A stretch of DNA of 64,000 nt from Flavobacterium dauae. Its GTDB lineage: Bacteria > Bacteroidota > Bacteroidia > Flavobacteriales > Flavobacteriaceae. The notes beneath the pieces were generated by a model. It did no database searches and had not been told where the DNA came from. It saw nothing but the letters and a program-made list of their open reading frames with translations. Shown in pieces: positions 37,873-46,591 of this stretch; the first letter of the stretch is position 1; each line of letters opens with the position of its first letter. The DNA is taken from contig NZ_CP130821.1 of NCBI RefSeq assembly GCF_004151275.2, positions 1,240,001 through 1,304,000 of the forward strand, read 5' to 3'. Position numbers and translations under genes: made by a program.

Positions 37873-39147
37873 ATGCAACGCGACGAACAAATTTTTGATT
37901 TGATATTAGATGAGCAAGACAGACAAATTCACGGATTGGAATTGATTGCTTCAGAAAACTTTGTGAGCGACCAGGTTATGGAAGCTGCGGGATCGGTTTT
38001 AACCAATAAATATGCAGAAGGGTATCCTAATAAAAGATATTACGGCGGCTGTGAAGTGGTTGATATTGTGGAACAATTAGCAATTGACAGAGCTAAAGCT
38101 TTGTTTAATGCCGAATATGTAAACGTACAACCTCACTCTGGCTCGCAAGCTAACACGGCTGTTTATGCGGCTGTTTTAAAACCCGGCGACAAAATTTTAG
38201 GTTTTGATTTATCGCACGGCGGACATTTAACGCATGGTTCTCCTGTAAATTTTTCAGGAAAATTATACAATCCGGTATTTTATGGCGTAGATGAAGCCAC
38301 CGGATTAATCAATTACGACAAAGTACAGGAAATTGCAGAACGCGAAAAACCACAGTTAATCATTGCAGGAGCATCGGCTTATTCTCGTGATATGGATTTT
38401 AAACGTTTTCGTGAAATAGCAGATTCTGTTGGTGCTTTATTAATGGCTGATATTTCTCACCCAGCTGGTTTAATTGCTAAAGGCTTGTTATCAGACCCAA
38501 TTCCTCACTGTCACATTGTAACAACAACAACGCATAAAACATTACGTGGACCTCGTGGTGGAATGATCATGATGGGGAAAGATTTTGAAAATCCGTTTGG
38601 TTTAAAAACGCCGAAAGGCGAAACCCGAATGATGTCGGCTTTATTAGATTCTGCCGTGTTCCCGGGAAATCAAGGCGGACCATTAATGCACATTATTGCT
38701 GCTAAAGCGGTAGCGTTTGGCGAAGCATTGCAAGATGAGTTTATGACGTATATATTACAGGTTCAAAAAAATGCACAGGCAATGGCACAGGCATTTGTTA
38801 AACGCGGATACAACATTATTTCTGGCGGAACAGACAACCACATGATGTTGATTGACCTTAGAAATAAAAACATTTCGGGTAAAGAAGCTGAAAATGCTTT
38901 GGTTAAAGCCGAAATTACCGTAAACAAAAACATGGTTCCTTTTGATGACAAATCTCCGTTTGTAACCTCAGGAATTCGTGTAGGAACAGCTGCCATAACC
39001 ACACGTGGTTTGGTTGAAGCCGATATGGAAACTGTTGTTGATTTAATTGACCGCGTGTTAATGAACCATACCAACGAGGAAGTTATTGAAGAAGTAGCTG
39101 ACCAAGTAAACGAAATGATGAGCGAACGTGCGATGTTTGTTTTTTAA
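37873..39147 (+). CDS. glyA: Serine hydroxymethyltransferase
   Basis: 424 residues, PLP enzyme that converts serine and THF to glycine and 5,10-methylene-THF, the one-carbon donor also used by panB and for purines. Motifs: [56 protein letters not shown] and the Schiff-base lysine in [15 protein letters not shown]. Length is normal. Own promoter and terminator. Confidence 0.98.
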   Translation: MQRDEQIFDLILDEQDRQIHGLELIASENFVSDQVMEAAGSVLTNKYAEGYPNKRYYGGCEVVDIVEQLAIDRAKALFNAEYVNVQPHSGSQANTAVYAAVLKPGDKILGFDLSHGGHLTHGSPVNFSGKLYNPVFYGVDEATGLINYDKVQEIAEREKPQLIIAGASAYSRDMDFKRFREIADSVGALLMADISHPAGLIAKGLLSDPIPHCHIVTTTTHKTLRGPRGGMIMMGKDFENPFGLKTPKGETRMMSALLDSAVFPGNQGGPLMHIIAAKAVAFGEALQDEFMTYILQVQKNAQAMAQAFVKRGYNIISGGTDNHMMLIDLRNKNISGKEAENALVKAEITVNKNMVPFDDKSPFVTSGIRVGTAAITTRGLVEADMETVVDLIDRVLMNHTNEEVIEEVADQVNEMMSERAMFVF

Positions 39148-39169
39148 CAAATTATTTCTATAAAAAGTT

Positions 39170-39198
39170 AAAGAGTCACTAAATGTGGCTCTTTTTTT
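39170..39198 (+). terminator. Terminator after glyA
   Basis: AAAGAGTCAC (39170-39179) pairs with GTGGCTCTTT (39185-39194, one G-T wobble), followed by further T up to 39198. Confidence 0.85.
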
Positions 39199-39250
39199 GT
39201 TAGCTGTGTAACATTTTTATACTTTTCAACACTTATTAAAGAAAATAATA

Positions 39251-40417
39251 ATGAAAAACAGTTTACTTCTCTTTTTTGTATTGTGTACTGCCACAATGTT
39301 TGCACAGAAATCGGTACAGGGAATTATTAAGGATACCGAAACCAATCAGCCTATTGAATATGCCATTATCGTGGGAAATAGTTCGGGTAAAAGCACAGTT
39401 ACTAATAGTGAAGGTCGTTTCAGACTGAATTTATCTGCCGAAGATTCAAAAATCATTGTAAAGCATCTTAGTTATTTTACTAAAGAATTACCTGTGAATG
39501 CTACACAATCTTTCAATATTCAGTTACAATCGACCACAGAATCGTTAGAAGAAATCGTTATTTTACAAACATCAATAAAATCAGAAATTGAAAAAGCCAT
39601 AAAAACCTCTCAGGCACGGTTTGCAAATAATTTAAAACTGAATACTTTTTACCGTGAGCTATTGTATATCAATGGCGATATGTATCAGTATGAAGATGCA
39701 GAAGTTGATTATTACTTAAAATCAATCAATAAAAGTAATGTGGTGGTAAAAGAAAGCCGCAGTGTAAAATTTGCTAATGAAGAAGCTAAAAAGTTTGATT
39801 CGTTAACCAGAGTACATTATTATTGGGGCGATTTTAAAGAAAATGTGGCTGATGAATTTGATTTTAAATTAATAAAACGCATTATTTCTGATAAAGAATA
39901 CGATTTATACATTACTACCAAAACCGCCGGTGATGGTACCACATTAAATATACTTCATTTTGATCCTATTGATAAAGCCAAAAAAGCAACGCTTTCGGGA
40001 ACAGTAATTTACGGATCTCAAGATTATTTAATAAGAGAAGTAAAAGCAAATTTAGCCGAAAAGTTCATGGCTAATAATGAATTTACGCAACAAAATAACC
40101 ATAAATTTAAACGAAGCTTTTACAACCGAACCACTATTTTTAATTTGTACAACAACAAATACTCGTTAACTTATACATCATACAGAATTTTTGGAGTTTC
40201 GCAGGTTTTAAATCAGTTAACCAAAGTGGGTGGTGTTATGGAACTTTTGGTAGATTCGGTTGAAGAAAATCCGACTGTAGTAAATTCTGATAAATTTTAT
40301 ACAAGAGAGAAATTAACGCCGTTAGGAAAAAACTACAAAACAAAATACTGGGAAAAGTTTAATGTGGTGCCGTTAACCTATAAAGAAGAACAAATGTTAA
40401 AACAGGTTAATAAGTAA
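39251..40417 (+). CDS. Carboxypeptidase-like regulatory domain protein (envelope)
   Basis: 388 residues with a signal peptide (MKNSLLLFFVLCTATMFAQ). Residues about 21-95 form a CarboxypepD_reg-like beta-sandwich (SVQGIIKDTETNQPIEYAII ... VTNSEGRFRLNL), as at the N-terminus of Bacteroidota TonB-dependent and DUF5686-type proteins. The remainder (VYYWGDFKEN region, VIYGSQDYLIREVKANLAEK) is beta-rich and unidentified. Probably outer-membrane or periplasmic. It converges on a minus-strand gene through a shared terminator. Function unknown. Confidence 0.78.
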   Translation: MKNSLLLFFVLCTATMFAQKSVQGIIKDTETNQPIEYAIIVGNSSGKSTVTNSEGRFRLNLSAEDSKIIVKHLSYFTKELPVNATQSFNIQLQSTTESLEEIVILQTSIKSEIEKAIKTSQARFANNLKLNTFYRELLYINGDMYQYEDAEVDYYLKSINKSNVVVKESRSVKFANEEAKKFDSLTRVHYYWGDFKENVADEFDFKLIKRIISDKEYDLYITTKTAGDGTTLNILHFDPIDKAKKATLSGTVIYGSQDYLIREVKANLAEKFMANNEFTQQNNHKFKRSFYNRTTIFNLYNNKYSLTYTSYRIFGVSQVLNQLTKVGGVMELLVDSVEENPTVVNSDKFYTREKLTPLGKNYKTKYWEKFNVVPLTYKEEQMLKQVNK

Positions 40418-40446
40418 AAAAAGACAGTTTTATAAACTGTCTTTTT
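40418..40446. terminator. Bidirectional terminator between convergent genes
   Basis: AAAAAGACAGTTT (40418-40430), loop TAT, AAACTGTCTTTTT (40434-40446), with long A and T runs on both sides. It begins right after the plus gene's stop and includes the last codons and stop codon of the minus gene, so the hairpin doubles as coding sequence. Confidence 0.85.
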
Positions 40447-41887
40447 TTCTGAATAAATTATTGGCTTTTAAAAGTTTGGCTGCTTTTACCGGAACGTCGT
40501 TTTGCCAACTTTCGTCGTTATTCCATATTTTTTGCAGTACTTTATGAGGGAAAATCTTTAGGTTTTTAGGTTCAAAATTTTCTATATCTATAATCTGTTT
40601 TTCTTCAACAAAATAATTGTAAACCGGTTTTAGGCTTTCATCGTGCAAAATAATATTTTCACTGGTAATGATTTCATTGTTTTCATTTAAAAACGGATAT
40701 ACATAAATTTCTAAACCGTGTTTAAACAACCTTCCTAAACCTTCAAAAAAGCCGCCTGATAAATTGGTGTAATGCTTGGCATCAAAAATTTCAAGTAGGC
40801 TTGGAAGCCCAATAGTCAACGCAATTTTTTCTTGAGAGTAATTCCAGATATAATCAACCGCTTTAAAATATTCTTTAAAGTTCGATATCATCACCGTATG
40901 CCCCAACGCACAAAGTAATTCGGCACGATCCAAAAAATCCTGTTCGTCAACTTCGCCCAACGCTAAAAGGTTGTTCAACGTAATTTCAAAAATTACCGCT
41001 GTTTTTTCTTGTGAAAGATTGTTTTTTGTTAAAAACTGATGCAGTGATTTTTGATACATATTTACGTTTACAATTGTCACCGGACGAAAACTCCCTCTCA
41101 AAAGCAAGACATTTTTCCGGAACAGTGTATTTGCAGGAAGAATATTTTTACCGTTAGGGGCAAACATTACCGCATCGGCCATACCGTTTTTTACCAGAAA
41201 AAGACTCATTAAACGGTTATCTACATTTTTAAACGCCGGTCCCGAAAAATTAATGGTATCAATTTCTAACTGATCTTTATCTAAATGGTCGTATAAGTGA
41301 TGAATTAATTTTTTTGGGTCGTGGTACTGATAAAAAGCACCGTAAATTAAGTTGACACCAAGAGTTCCTAAAGTACGTTGTTGCAACAAAACATCGTTTT
41401 CTTTAAACTGAATGTGCAAAATAATTTCATTGAATTCGCCTTGAGCTTCGTTTTGAAAGCGGATGCCAACCCAACCGTGCCCTTTAAATTTCTTTGCAAA
41501 ATCTATAGTAGCAACCGTATTGGCATAGCTAAAATAAATCCTGTCCGGATGTTCGTTCTGGTCTAAACGCTCTTCTAAAAGCTTAACTTCGTGGTCAAGC
41601 ATTTTGTGTAAACGGCTTTCGGTAACATACCTTCCGTCTTGTTCCACCGTGTAAATAGCATCGCTAAATTGTTTGTCGTAAGCACTCATTGCTTTTGCAA
41701 CAGTTCGTGAAGCAGCACCAGCCCTGAAAAAATGGCGAGCTGTTTCTTGTCCCGCTCCAATTTCGGCAAACGAACCGTAAATATTTTTGTTTAAATTAAT
41801 CTTTAAAGTTTTGTCTGATATTGCCTGTTTTTGTTCTATAATTCTATCGCCTGGTAGGGATAAATCCTCCGCAAAAAAATTGCTCAT
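40430..41887 (-). CDS. Conserved Bacteroidota cytoplasmic protein of unknown function
   Basis: 485 residues from the ATG at 41887. A longer frame from 41926 is possible but contains a -7-like TAATTTTA. Very conserved-looking segments are NKNIYGSFAEIGAGQETARH, FRAGAASRTVAKAMSAYDK, FSYANTVATIDFAKKFKGHG, LIYGAFYQYHDPKKLIHHLY and KNILLRGSFRPVTIVN-like stretches. Such proteins are common in Bacteroidota and are sometimes auto-labelled nicotinate-nucleotide adenylyltransferase or TonB-related; I see no nucleotidyltransferase HxGH motif or signal peptide to support that. Last codons KKDSL form part of a terminator stem. Confidence 0.75.
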   Translation of the reverse strand: MSNFFAEDLSLPGDRIIEQKQAISDKTLKINLNKNIYGSFAEIGAGQETARHFFRAGAASRTVAKAMSAYDKQFSDAIYTVEQDGRYVTESRLHKMLDHEVKLLEERLDQNEHPDRIYFSYANTVATIDFAKKFKGHGWVGIRFQNEAQGEFNEIILHIQFKENDVLLQQRTLGTLGVNLIYGAFYQYHDPKKLIHHLYDHLDKDQLEIDTINFSGPAFKNVDNRLMSLFLVKNGMADAVMFAPNGKNILPANTLFRKNVLLLRGSFRPVTIVNVNMYQKSLHQFLTKNNLSQEKTAVIFEITLNNLLALGEVDEQDFLDRAELLCALGHTVMISNFKEYFKAVDYIWNYSQEKIALTIGLPSLLEIFDAKHYTNLSGGFFEGLGRLFKHGLEIYVYPFLNENNEIITSENIILHDESLKPVYNYFVEEKQIIDIENFEPKNLKIFPHKVLQKIWNNDESWQNDVPVKAAKLLKANNLFRKKDSL

Positions 41888-41937
41888 ATTTTCATTATTG
41901 TTTGCATATAAAATTACTAAATTCATTTATAATGTGC

Positions 41938-41945
41938 TATTTTTG
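41938..41945 (+). promoter_or_regulatory. -7 box upstream of the metallo-hydrolase gene
   Basis: TATTTTTG, a full TANNTTTG, 15 nt before the GTG start at 41961. Confidence 0.5.
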
Positions 41946-41960
41946 TAAAAAAGATTATTT

Positions 41961-42728
41961 GTGAAGATTTATTTTTTAGGAACGGGTACATCGCAGGGCA
42001 TTCCGGTAATAGGGATAAAACATCCTGTTTGTTTAAGTACTAACTTGAAAGATAAGCGTTTACGGTCGTCTGTTTTGATTGATTGGGATGGTACAAAAAT
42101 ATTGATTGATTGTGGTCCCGATTTCAGACAACAAATGCTTCGTATTGATAACGATGCATTAGATGCCGTTTTGTTTACACACGAACACGCCGATCACACG
42201 GCAGGTTTAGACGACATTCGTCCATATTGTTTTATGGAAAGCAAAGCTATGCCCATTTATGCACAAAGCCGGGTAATTGAAAGTTTAAAACGCCGGTTTG
42301 ATTATATTTTTGAAACCGTTAACCGTTATCCCGGTGCACCTTCGGTTGAAATTCATCAGATAGAACCTTATCAAGATTTTACAATAAACAATAAAACAAT
42401 AAAACCTTTATTGGTAAATCACGGTTCGTTGCCCATTTTAGGCTATCGGTTTGATCGTTTTGCCTATTTAACCGATGTAAAAACCTTAGATGAAACCACC
42501 TATAATCAATTACAAAATTTAGATGTTTTAGTTATAAGTGCACTGCGAATACAAGAACACCCAACACATAATAATTTAGAAGAAGCATTAAAACACATAC
42601 AAAAAATTAAACCTAAAAAAACGTATTTAACACACATAGGGTTTCAGTTGGGCTTTCATAATGAGGTTCAAAATACCTTACCCGATAACGTGTTTTTAGC
42701 GTATGACGAACTAATTTTAGACCTATAA
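41961..42728 (+). CDS. Metallo-beta-lactamase fold hydrolase (PhnP-like)
   Basis: 255 residues starting with GTG. N-terminus MKIYFLGTGTSQGIPVIGIK and C33-type CLSTN resemble the PhnP/phosphoribosyl 1,2-cyclic phosphodiesterase group. Zn-binding motif FTHEHADHTAGLDD, with further ligands in LIDCGPDF, LLVNHGSLPILGYRF, FAYLTDVKTLDE and THIGFQL. The reaction is not certain; cyclic phosphate or other phosphodiesters are likely substrates. It opens a compact plus-strand group, 3 bp before a small membrane-anchored protein gene. Confidence 0.88.
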   Translation: MKIYFLGTGTSQGIPVIGIKHPVCLSTNLKDKRLRSSVLIDWDGTKILIDCGPDFRQQMLRIDNDALDAVLFTHEHADHTAGLDDIRPYCFMESKAMPIYAQSRVIESLKRRFDYIFETVNRYPGAPSVEIHQIEPYQDFTINNKTIKPLLVNHGSLPILGYRFDRFAYLTDVKTLDETTYNQLQNLDVLVISALRIQEHPTHNNLEEALKHIQKIKPKKTYLTHIGFQLGFHNEVQNTLPDNVFLAYDELILDL

Positions 42729-42731
42729 TTA

Positions 42732-42938
42732 ATGAAACGTATTTATTTATATTTGTTTTTATTTTCTTTAATCATTAATATTTTTTTAATTGTAAATGAT
42801 TCAAAAGTACTTAAAGCAAAAGAAGAACATATTGAACATTTAGAAGAAAAATTAAAACAAGCCGAGGATTCTTTACAGAAAATTCAACCAATTCCACAAA
42901 TTGATGAAACAACTTACACTTTACCTGAAAGAATATGA
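42732..42938 (+). CDS. Small membrane-anchored coiled-coil protein
   Basis: 68 residues: one N-terminal hydrophobic segment (IYLYLFLFSLIINIFLIV, about 4-21), then a heptad-like charged stretch (LKAKEEHIEHLEEKLKQAED) that should form a coiled coil, and a Pro-rich tail (IQPIPQIDETTYTLPERI). It lies 3 bp after the metallo-hydrolase gene and its stop codon overlaps the start of the next gene by ATGA, so translation is probably coupled. No family recognised. Confidence 0.65.
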   Translation: MKRIYLYLFLFSLIINIFLIVNDSKVLKAKEEHIEHLEEKLKQAEDSLQKIQPIPQIDETTYTLPERI

Positions 42939-43381
42939 AAACAACAACAATAAGTATTTTGTTACTAAGCATTTTTGCTGTTTCGTGTAATAAAAAGCAA
43001 AAAACGGTAGATGCCTTTAATCACGTAATGGTTAAAGATTCGTTAGAATTGTACAAGAAATTGTATGATGAAGCCGCCTATTTTTCTATCGATAAAAACG
43101 AAAATGCTCAAAAACAATTCGCTCCCCAAAAAATAGAAGATGTAATGGCAAAAGTTGTACAGGATTTTTCGGCATTAATAAAACAAGAAGAAAACAGCTC
43201 TTTATTACCTGTTGATGCCAATGGTAACCCGGTTAAAGTAAATAAAATGTCGGTCATTAATCACAAATGGTTAATAATCGATTTTTATGGAGAGGGTACA
43301 GTAGGAGAGACGTTGATTAAATACAATTACCATCCAGATTCGGTTACAGAATTTCAACTGCTTGACACGGTTTTATATTAA
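42935..43381 (+). CDS. Putative lipoprotein of unknown function
   Basis: 148 residues. Lipobox in MKTTTISILLLSIFAVSC with Cys18 followed by NKKQK. The mature part contains QKQFAPQKIEDVMAKVVQDF and WLIIDFYGEGTVGETLIKYN and no known motif. It overlaps the preceding coiled-coil protein by 4 nt, so the two products may form one envelope complex. It precedes tgt, which has its own promoter. Confidence 0.75.
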   Translation: MKTTTISILLLSIFAVSCNKKQKTVDAFNHVMVKDSLELYKKLYDEAAYFSIDKNENAQKQFAPQKIEDVMAKVVQDFSALIKQEENSSLLPVDANGNPVKVNKMSVINHKWLIIDFYGEGTVGETLIKYNYHPDSVTEFQLLDTVLY

Positions 43382-43427
43382 ATAAAACAGCTTCAAAATT
43401 GCAATTAAAATATAGTTGTAAAAAACG

Positions 43428-43435
43428 TATATTTG
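43428..43435 (+). promoter_or_regulatory. -7 box of the tgt promoter
   Basis: TATATTTG, full TANNTTTG, 19 nt before the ATG of tgt. A -33 TTG at a normal distance is not seen. Confidence 0.5.
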
Positions 43436-43454
43436 CAGCTTGTAAACAACAAGT

Positions 43455-44585
43455 ATGAAATTCAATTTACTGCACACCGATATAAACTCAAAAGCACGTG
43501 CCGGCGTAATTACTACCGATCACGGCGTTATTGAAACCCCAATATTTATGCCCGTTGGAACGGCAGCAACCGTAAAAGGAGTGCATCAGCGCGAATTAAA
43601 AGAAGACATTAATCCCGATATTATTTTAGGAAACACCTACCATTTGTATTTACGCCCAAAAACCGAAATCTTGGAGAAAGCCGGCGGTTTACATAAATTT
43701 ATGAATTGGGATCGGAATATTTTAACCGATTCTGGTGGTTTTCAGGTGTATTCGCTATCGGGCAGAAGAAAAATTAAAGAAGAAGGTGTAAAATTCAAAT
43801 CACATATCGATGGATCTTACCACTTTTTTTCGCCCGAAAATGTAATGGAAATTCAGCGTACCATTGGTGCCGATATTATTATGGCGTTCGATGAATGCAC
43901 GCCGTATCCGTGCGATTACCGTTATGCCAAACGATCTATGCACATGACTCACCGCTGGCTAGATCGCTGTATCAGTCATTTAGAAAAAGTTCCTACAAAA
44001 TACGGTTACGATCAGGCATTTTTCCCAATTGTTCAGGGTTCTACTTTTAAGGATTTACGTGCAGAATCTGCCGAATATATTGCAAATGCAGGCGCAGTTG
44101 GTAATGCCATTGGTGGATTATCGGTTGGTGAACCTGCCGAAGAAATGTACGAAATGTGCGAAATCGTTACCAACATCCTTCCAAAAGATAAACCACGTTA
44201 TTTAATGGGGGTGGGTACACCTATCAATATTTTGGAAAATATCGCTTTGGGTATCGATATGTTCGATTGCGTAATGCCTACAAGAAATGCGCGTAACGGA
44301 ATGTTGTTTACAAGCGAAGGTTTTATCAACATAAAAAACAGAAAATGGGCAGACGATTTTAGTCCGATTGATCCAATGGGAAACACCTGGGTTGATACCG
44401 ATTATTCAAAAGCATACCTGCGTCATTTGTTTATATCAGACGAGTATCTTGCAAAGCAAATTGCAACTATTCATAACCTTGGTTTTTATATGTGGCTGGT
44501 TCGCGAAGCCCGTAAGCAAATTTTAGCAGGAACGTTCTACGCCTGGAAAGAAAAAATGGTTAAACAAATGGCTACCCGTTTATAA
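43455..44585 (+). CDS. tgt: tRNA-guanine transglycosylase
   Basis: 376 residues, inserts the queuosine precursor preQ1 at G34 of tRNAs with GUN anticodons. Motifs: GVIETPIFMPVGTAATVKGV, ILGNTYHLYLRP, LTDSGGFQVYSLSGRRK (catalytic Asp), DIIMAFDECTPYPCDY and the nucleophilic region GIDMFDCVMPTRNARNG. The usual zinc-binding C-x-C-x2-C before YSRAYL is missing: the sequence reads DFSPIDPMGNTWVDTDYSKA, while the later His of ATIHNLGFY is kept. This seems to be a Flavobacteriia feature and does not make the gene a pseudogene. It is followed closely by an LptF/G-type gene (9 bp). Confidence 0.94.
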   Translation: MKFNLLHTDINSKARAGVITTDHGVIETPIFMPVGTAATVKGVHQRELKEDINPDIILGNTYHLYLRPKTEILEKAGGLHKFMNWDRNILTDSGGFQVYSLSGRRKIKEEGVKFKSHIDGSYHFFSPENVMEIQRTIGADIIMAFDECTPYPCDYRYAKRSMHMTHRWLDRCISHLEKVPTKYGYDQAFFPIVQGSTFKDLRAESAEYIANAGAVGNAIGGLSVGEPAEEMYEMCEIVTNILPKDKPRYLMGVGTPINILENIALGIDMFDCVMPTRNARNGMLFTSEGFINIKNRKWADDFSPIDPMGNTWVDTDYSKAYLRHLFISDEYLAKQIATIHNLGFYMWLVREARKQILAGTFYAWKEKMVKQMATRL

Positions 44586-44594
44586 TTCGGTTTT

Positions 44595-45668
44595 ATGAAA
44601 ATTATTGATTGGTACATATTAAAAAGGTATTTGGGCACATTCTTTGTAATGATTATGCTTTTTATTCCTATTGGAATTGCAGTTGACGTTGCCGACAGAA
44701 TCAACAAAATATTAGAAAGTCAAGTACCTTTAATGGATGTATTAGAGTATTATGGTGACTTTACCATATATTTTGCCAATATGTTGTTTCCTATCTTTTT
44801 GTTTATATCAATCATTTGGTTTACATCAAAATTAGCATCAAACACAGAAATTGTTGCCATTTTAAGTTCGGGTATTTCGTATATGCGTTTTTTGCGTCCG
44901 TATATAGTTGGGGCTGCTTTTATATCTGTTTTTGCGTTGCTTATGGGAATTTTTATTGTGCCAAAAGCAAGTTTGGGATACAACGATTTTCGTTACAAGT
45001 ATTTAAAGCGGAAAGAAATTCGCGAAACACAAAACGTGTTTAAGCAAATTAGTAAAAACGAATTTATCTACGTAAGCAATTTTAGCTATGGTACTAAAAC
45101 GGGCTATAATTTTACATTAGAGAAGTTTAATGGACTAAATCTGGTTTCTAAAATCGAAGCCGGACGAATTGTTTATAACGACAGCACAAAAGATTATACC
45201 TTATACAATTATCAAAAAAGAACCGTTGGCTTAAATGATGATAAATTAGAAAAAGAGCCGGAAAAAAAAATGAAATTTAATTTTGAAGTGGATGATTTAA
45301 CCCCCGCAATTTATGCTGCTGAAACAATGACATTGAGGGAGTTGAACCAATTCATTGATAAAGAAAAAATGCGGGGTTCGGCCAATATCAATGCGTATAT
45401 GGTGGTAAAATATAAAAAATACAGCGTTCCGGTATCGGCATTTATATTAACAATTATTGCGGTAGCTGTTTCATCAATGAAACGTCGTGGCGGAATGGGT
45501 GTAAACCTTGCTATGGGTATTGGCTTGGCATTTACCTATATTTTCTTCGATAAAATTTTTGGTACCTTGGCAGAAGCTTCTAGTATCAATCCGTTATTTG
45601 CCGTGTGGTTTCCAAACGTAATTTTCGGAATTTTAGCTGTTTATCTTTTAAATAATGCCAAACGTTAA
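44595..45668 (+). CDS. LptF/LptG family permease (YjgP/YjgQ)
   Basis: 357 residues. Three N-terminal membrane segments (IIDWYILKRYLGTFFVMIML, about 15-30; 65-82; 100-120), a periplasmic beta-jellyroll domain (about 125-265) and three C-terminal segments (YSVPVSAFILTIIAVAVSSM, MGVNLAMGIGLAFTYIFFDK, LFAVWFPNVIFGILAVYLLN). This is the transmembrane part of the Lpt ABC exporter that moves lipopolysaccharide from the inner membrane. Whether it is LptF or LptG is not clear. The stop overlaps the next gene start by 14 nt. Confidence 0.9.
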   Translation: MKIIDWYILKRYLGTFFVMIMLFIPIGIAVDVADRINKILESQVPLMDVLEYYGDFTIYFANMLFPIFLFISIIWFTSKLASNTEIVAILSSGISYMRFLRPYIVGAAFISVFALLMGIFIVPKASLGYNDFRYKYLKRKEIRETQNVFKQISKNEFIYVSNFSYGTKTGYNFTLEKFNGLNLVSKIEAGRIVYNDSTKDYTLYNYQKRTVGLNDDKLEKEPEKKMKFNFEVDDLTPAIYAAETMTLRELNQFIDKEKMRGSANINAYMVVKYKKYSVPVSAFILTIIAVAVSSMKRRGGMGVNLAMGIGLAFTYIFFDKIFGTLAEASSINPLFAVWFPNVIFGILAVYLLNNAKR

Positions 45669-46539
45669 TTTTAAAAACCACCTTCATCTTCATTTAATCG
45701 TTTTTATTTGGGGATTTACTGCTATTTTAGGTCAGTTAATTTCGCTATCTGCATTACCATTGGTTTTTACCAGAATGAGTATTGCTGTTGTTGTGATTTA
45801 TATTTACCTGTTAATTCGGAAAAAAAATCTGGCAATACAAACTAAAGATATTGTCCGGTTTTTAATTTTTGGATTTGTCATTGCACTGCATTGGCTAACA
45901 TTTTTTCACGCCATTAAAATATCTAATATTTCTATAACACTGGCTTGTATTTCAACAGGAGCTTTTTTTACATCGATATTAGAACCTATTTTCTACAAAC
46001 GTAAATTTATTTGGTACGAAGTTTTATTGGGATGCTTGGTTGTTGTTGGTTTATTATTGATTTTTCAGTTTGAAACCCAATACAAAATGGGAATTATTGT
46101 GGCTTTAACCTCTGCGTTTTTATCAGCTTCGTTTTCAATCATCAACGGAAAATTAGCAAATACACATGACAGCGTTGTAATTAGTTTTTACGAACTGGTA
46201 GGCGGTTTGTTCCTCTTGGCGTGTTTTTTATTTTATCAAGGCGGATTTACAGCTAATAACTTCAACTTTCAACCAAACGACTATCTTTGGCTAGGCATTT
46301 TAGGATCAATTTGTACGGCATATCCGTTTATTGCCACCATTGATATTATGAAATATCTGTCGCCTTATACGGTAATGTTAACCATTAATTTAGAACCCAT
46401 TTATGGCATATTATTAGCAGTTTTTCTGTTTAAAGATCAAGAAAAAATGACAACCGCTTTCTATATCGGGGCAGTGATTATTTTACTTACCGTGTTGTTG
46501 AATGCTTATTTTAAAAATCGAAAAAAAGCAACGCCCTAA
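45655..46539 (+). CDS. EamA/DMT family transporter
   Basis: 294 residues with about ten hydrophobic segments in two EamA halves, for example HLHLIVFIWGFTAILGQLIS and, in the second half, IIVALTSAFLSASFSIINGK. Members of the family export amino acids or other metabolites; substrate unknown. Starts 14 nt inside the preceding LptF/G-type gene, which suggests translational coupling. Inner membrane. Confidence 0.88.
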   Translation: MPNVNFKNHLHLHLIVFIWGFTAILGQLISLSALPLVFTRMSIAVVVIYIYLLIRKKNLAIQTKDIVRFLIFGFVIALHWLTFFHAIKISNISITLACISTGAFFTSILEPIFYKRKFIWYEVLLGCLVVVGLLLIFQFETQYKMGIIVALTSAFLSASFSIINGKLANTHDSVVISFYELVGGLFLLACFLFYQGGFTANNFNFQPNDYLWLGILGSICTAYPFIATIDIMKYLSPYTVMLTINLEPIYGILLAVFLFKDQEKMTTAFYIGAVIILLTVLLNAYFKNRKKATP

Positions 46540-46552
46540 TTAATAAAAGCAC

Positions 46553-46560
46553 TATATTTG
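46553..46560 (+). promoter_or_regulatory. -7 box of the accA promoter
   Basis: TATATTTG, full TANNTTTG, 31 nt before the ATG of accA. Confidence 0.5.
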
Positions 46561-46591
46561 TAGCTACAAAACACATAAAGAATAAAGGTTT

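Noticed and set aside
44595..45668. Assigning the permease as LptF or LptG specifically
   Set aside because: Both subunits share the topology, and the sequence gives no clear discriminator.
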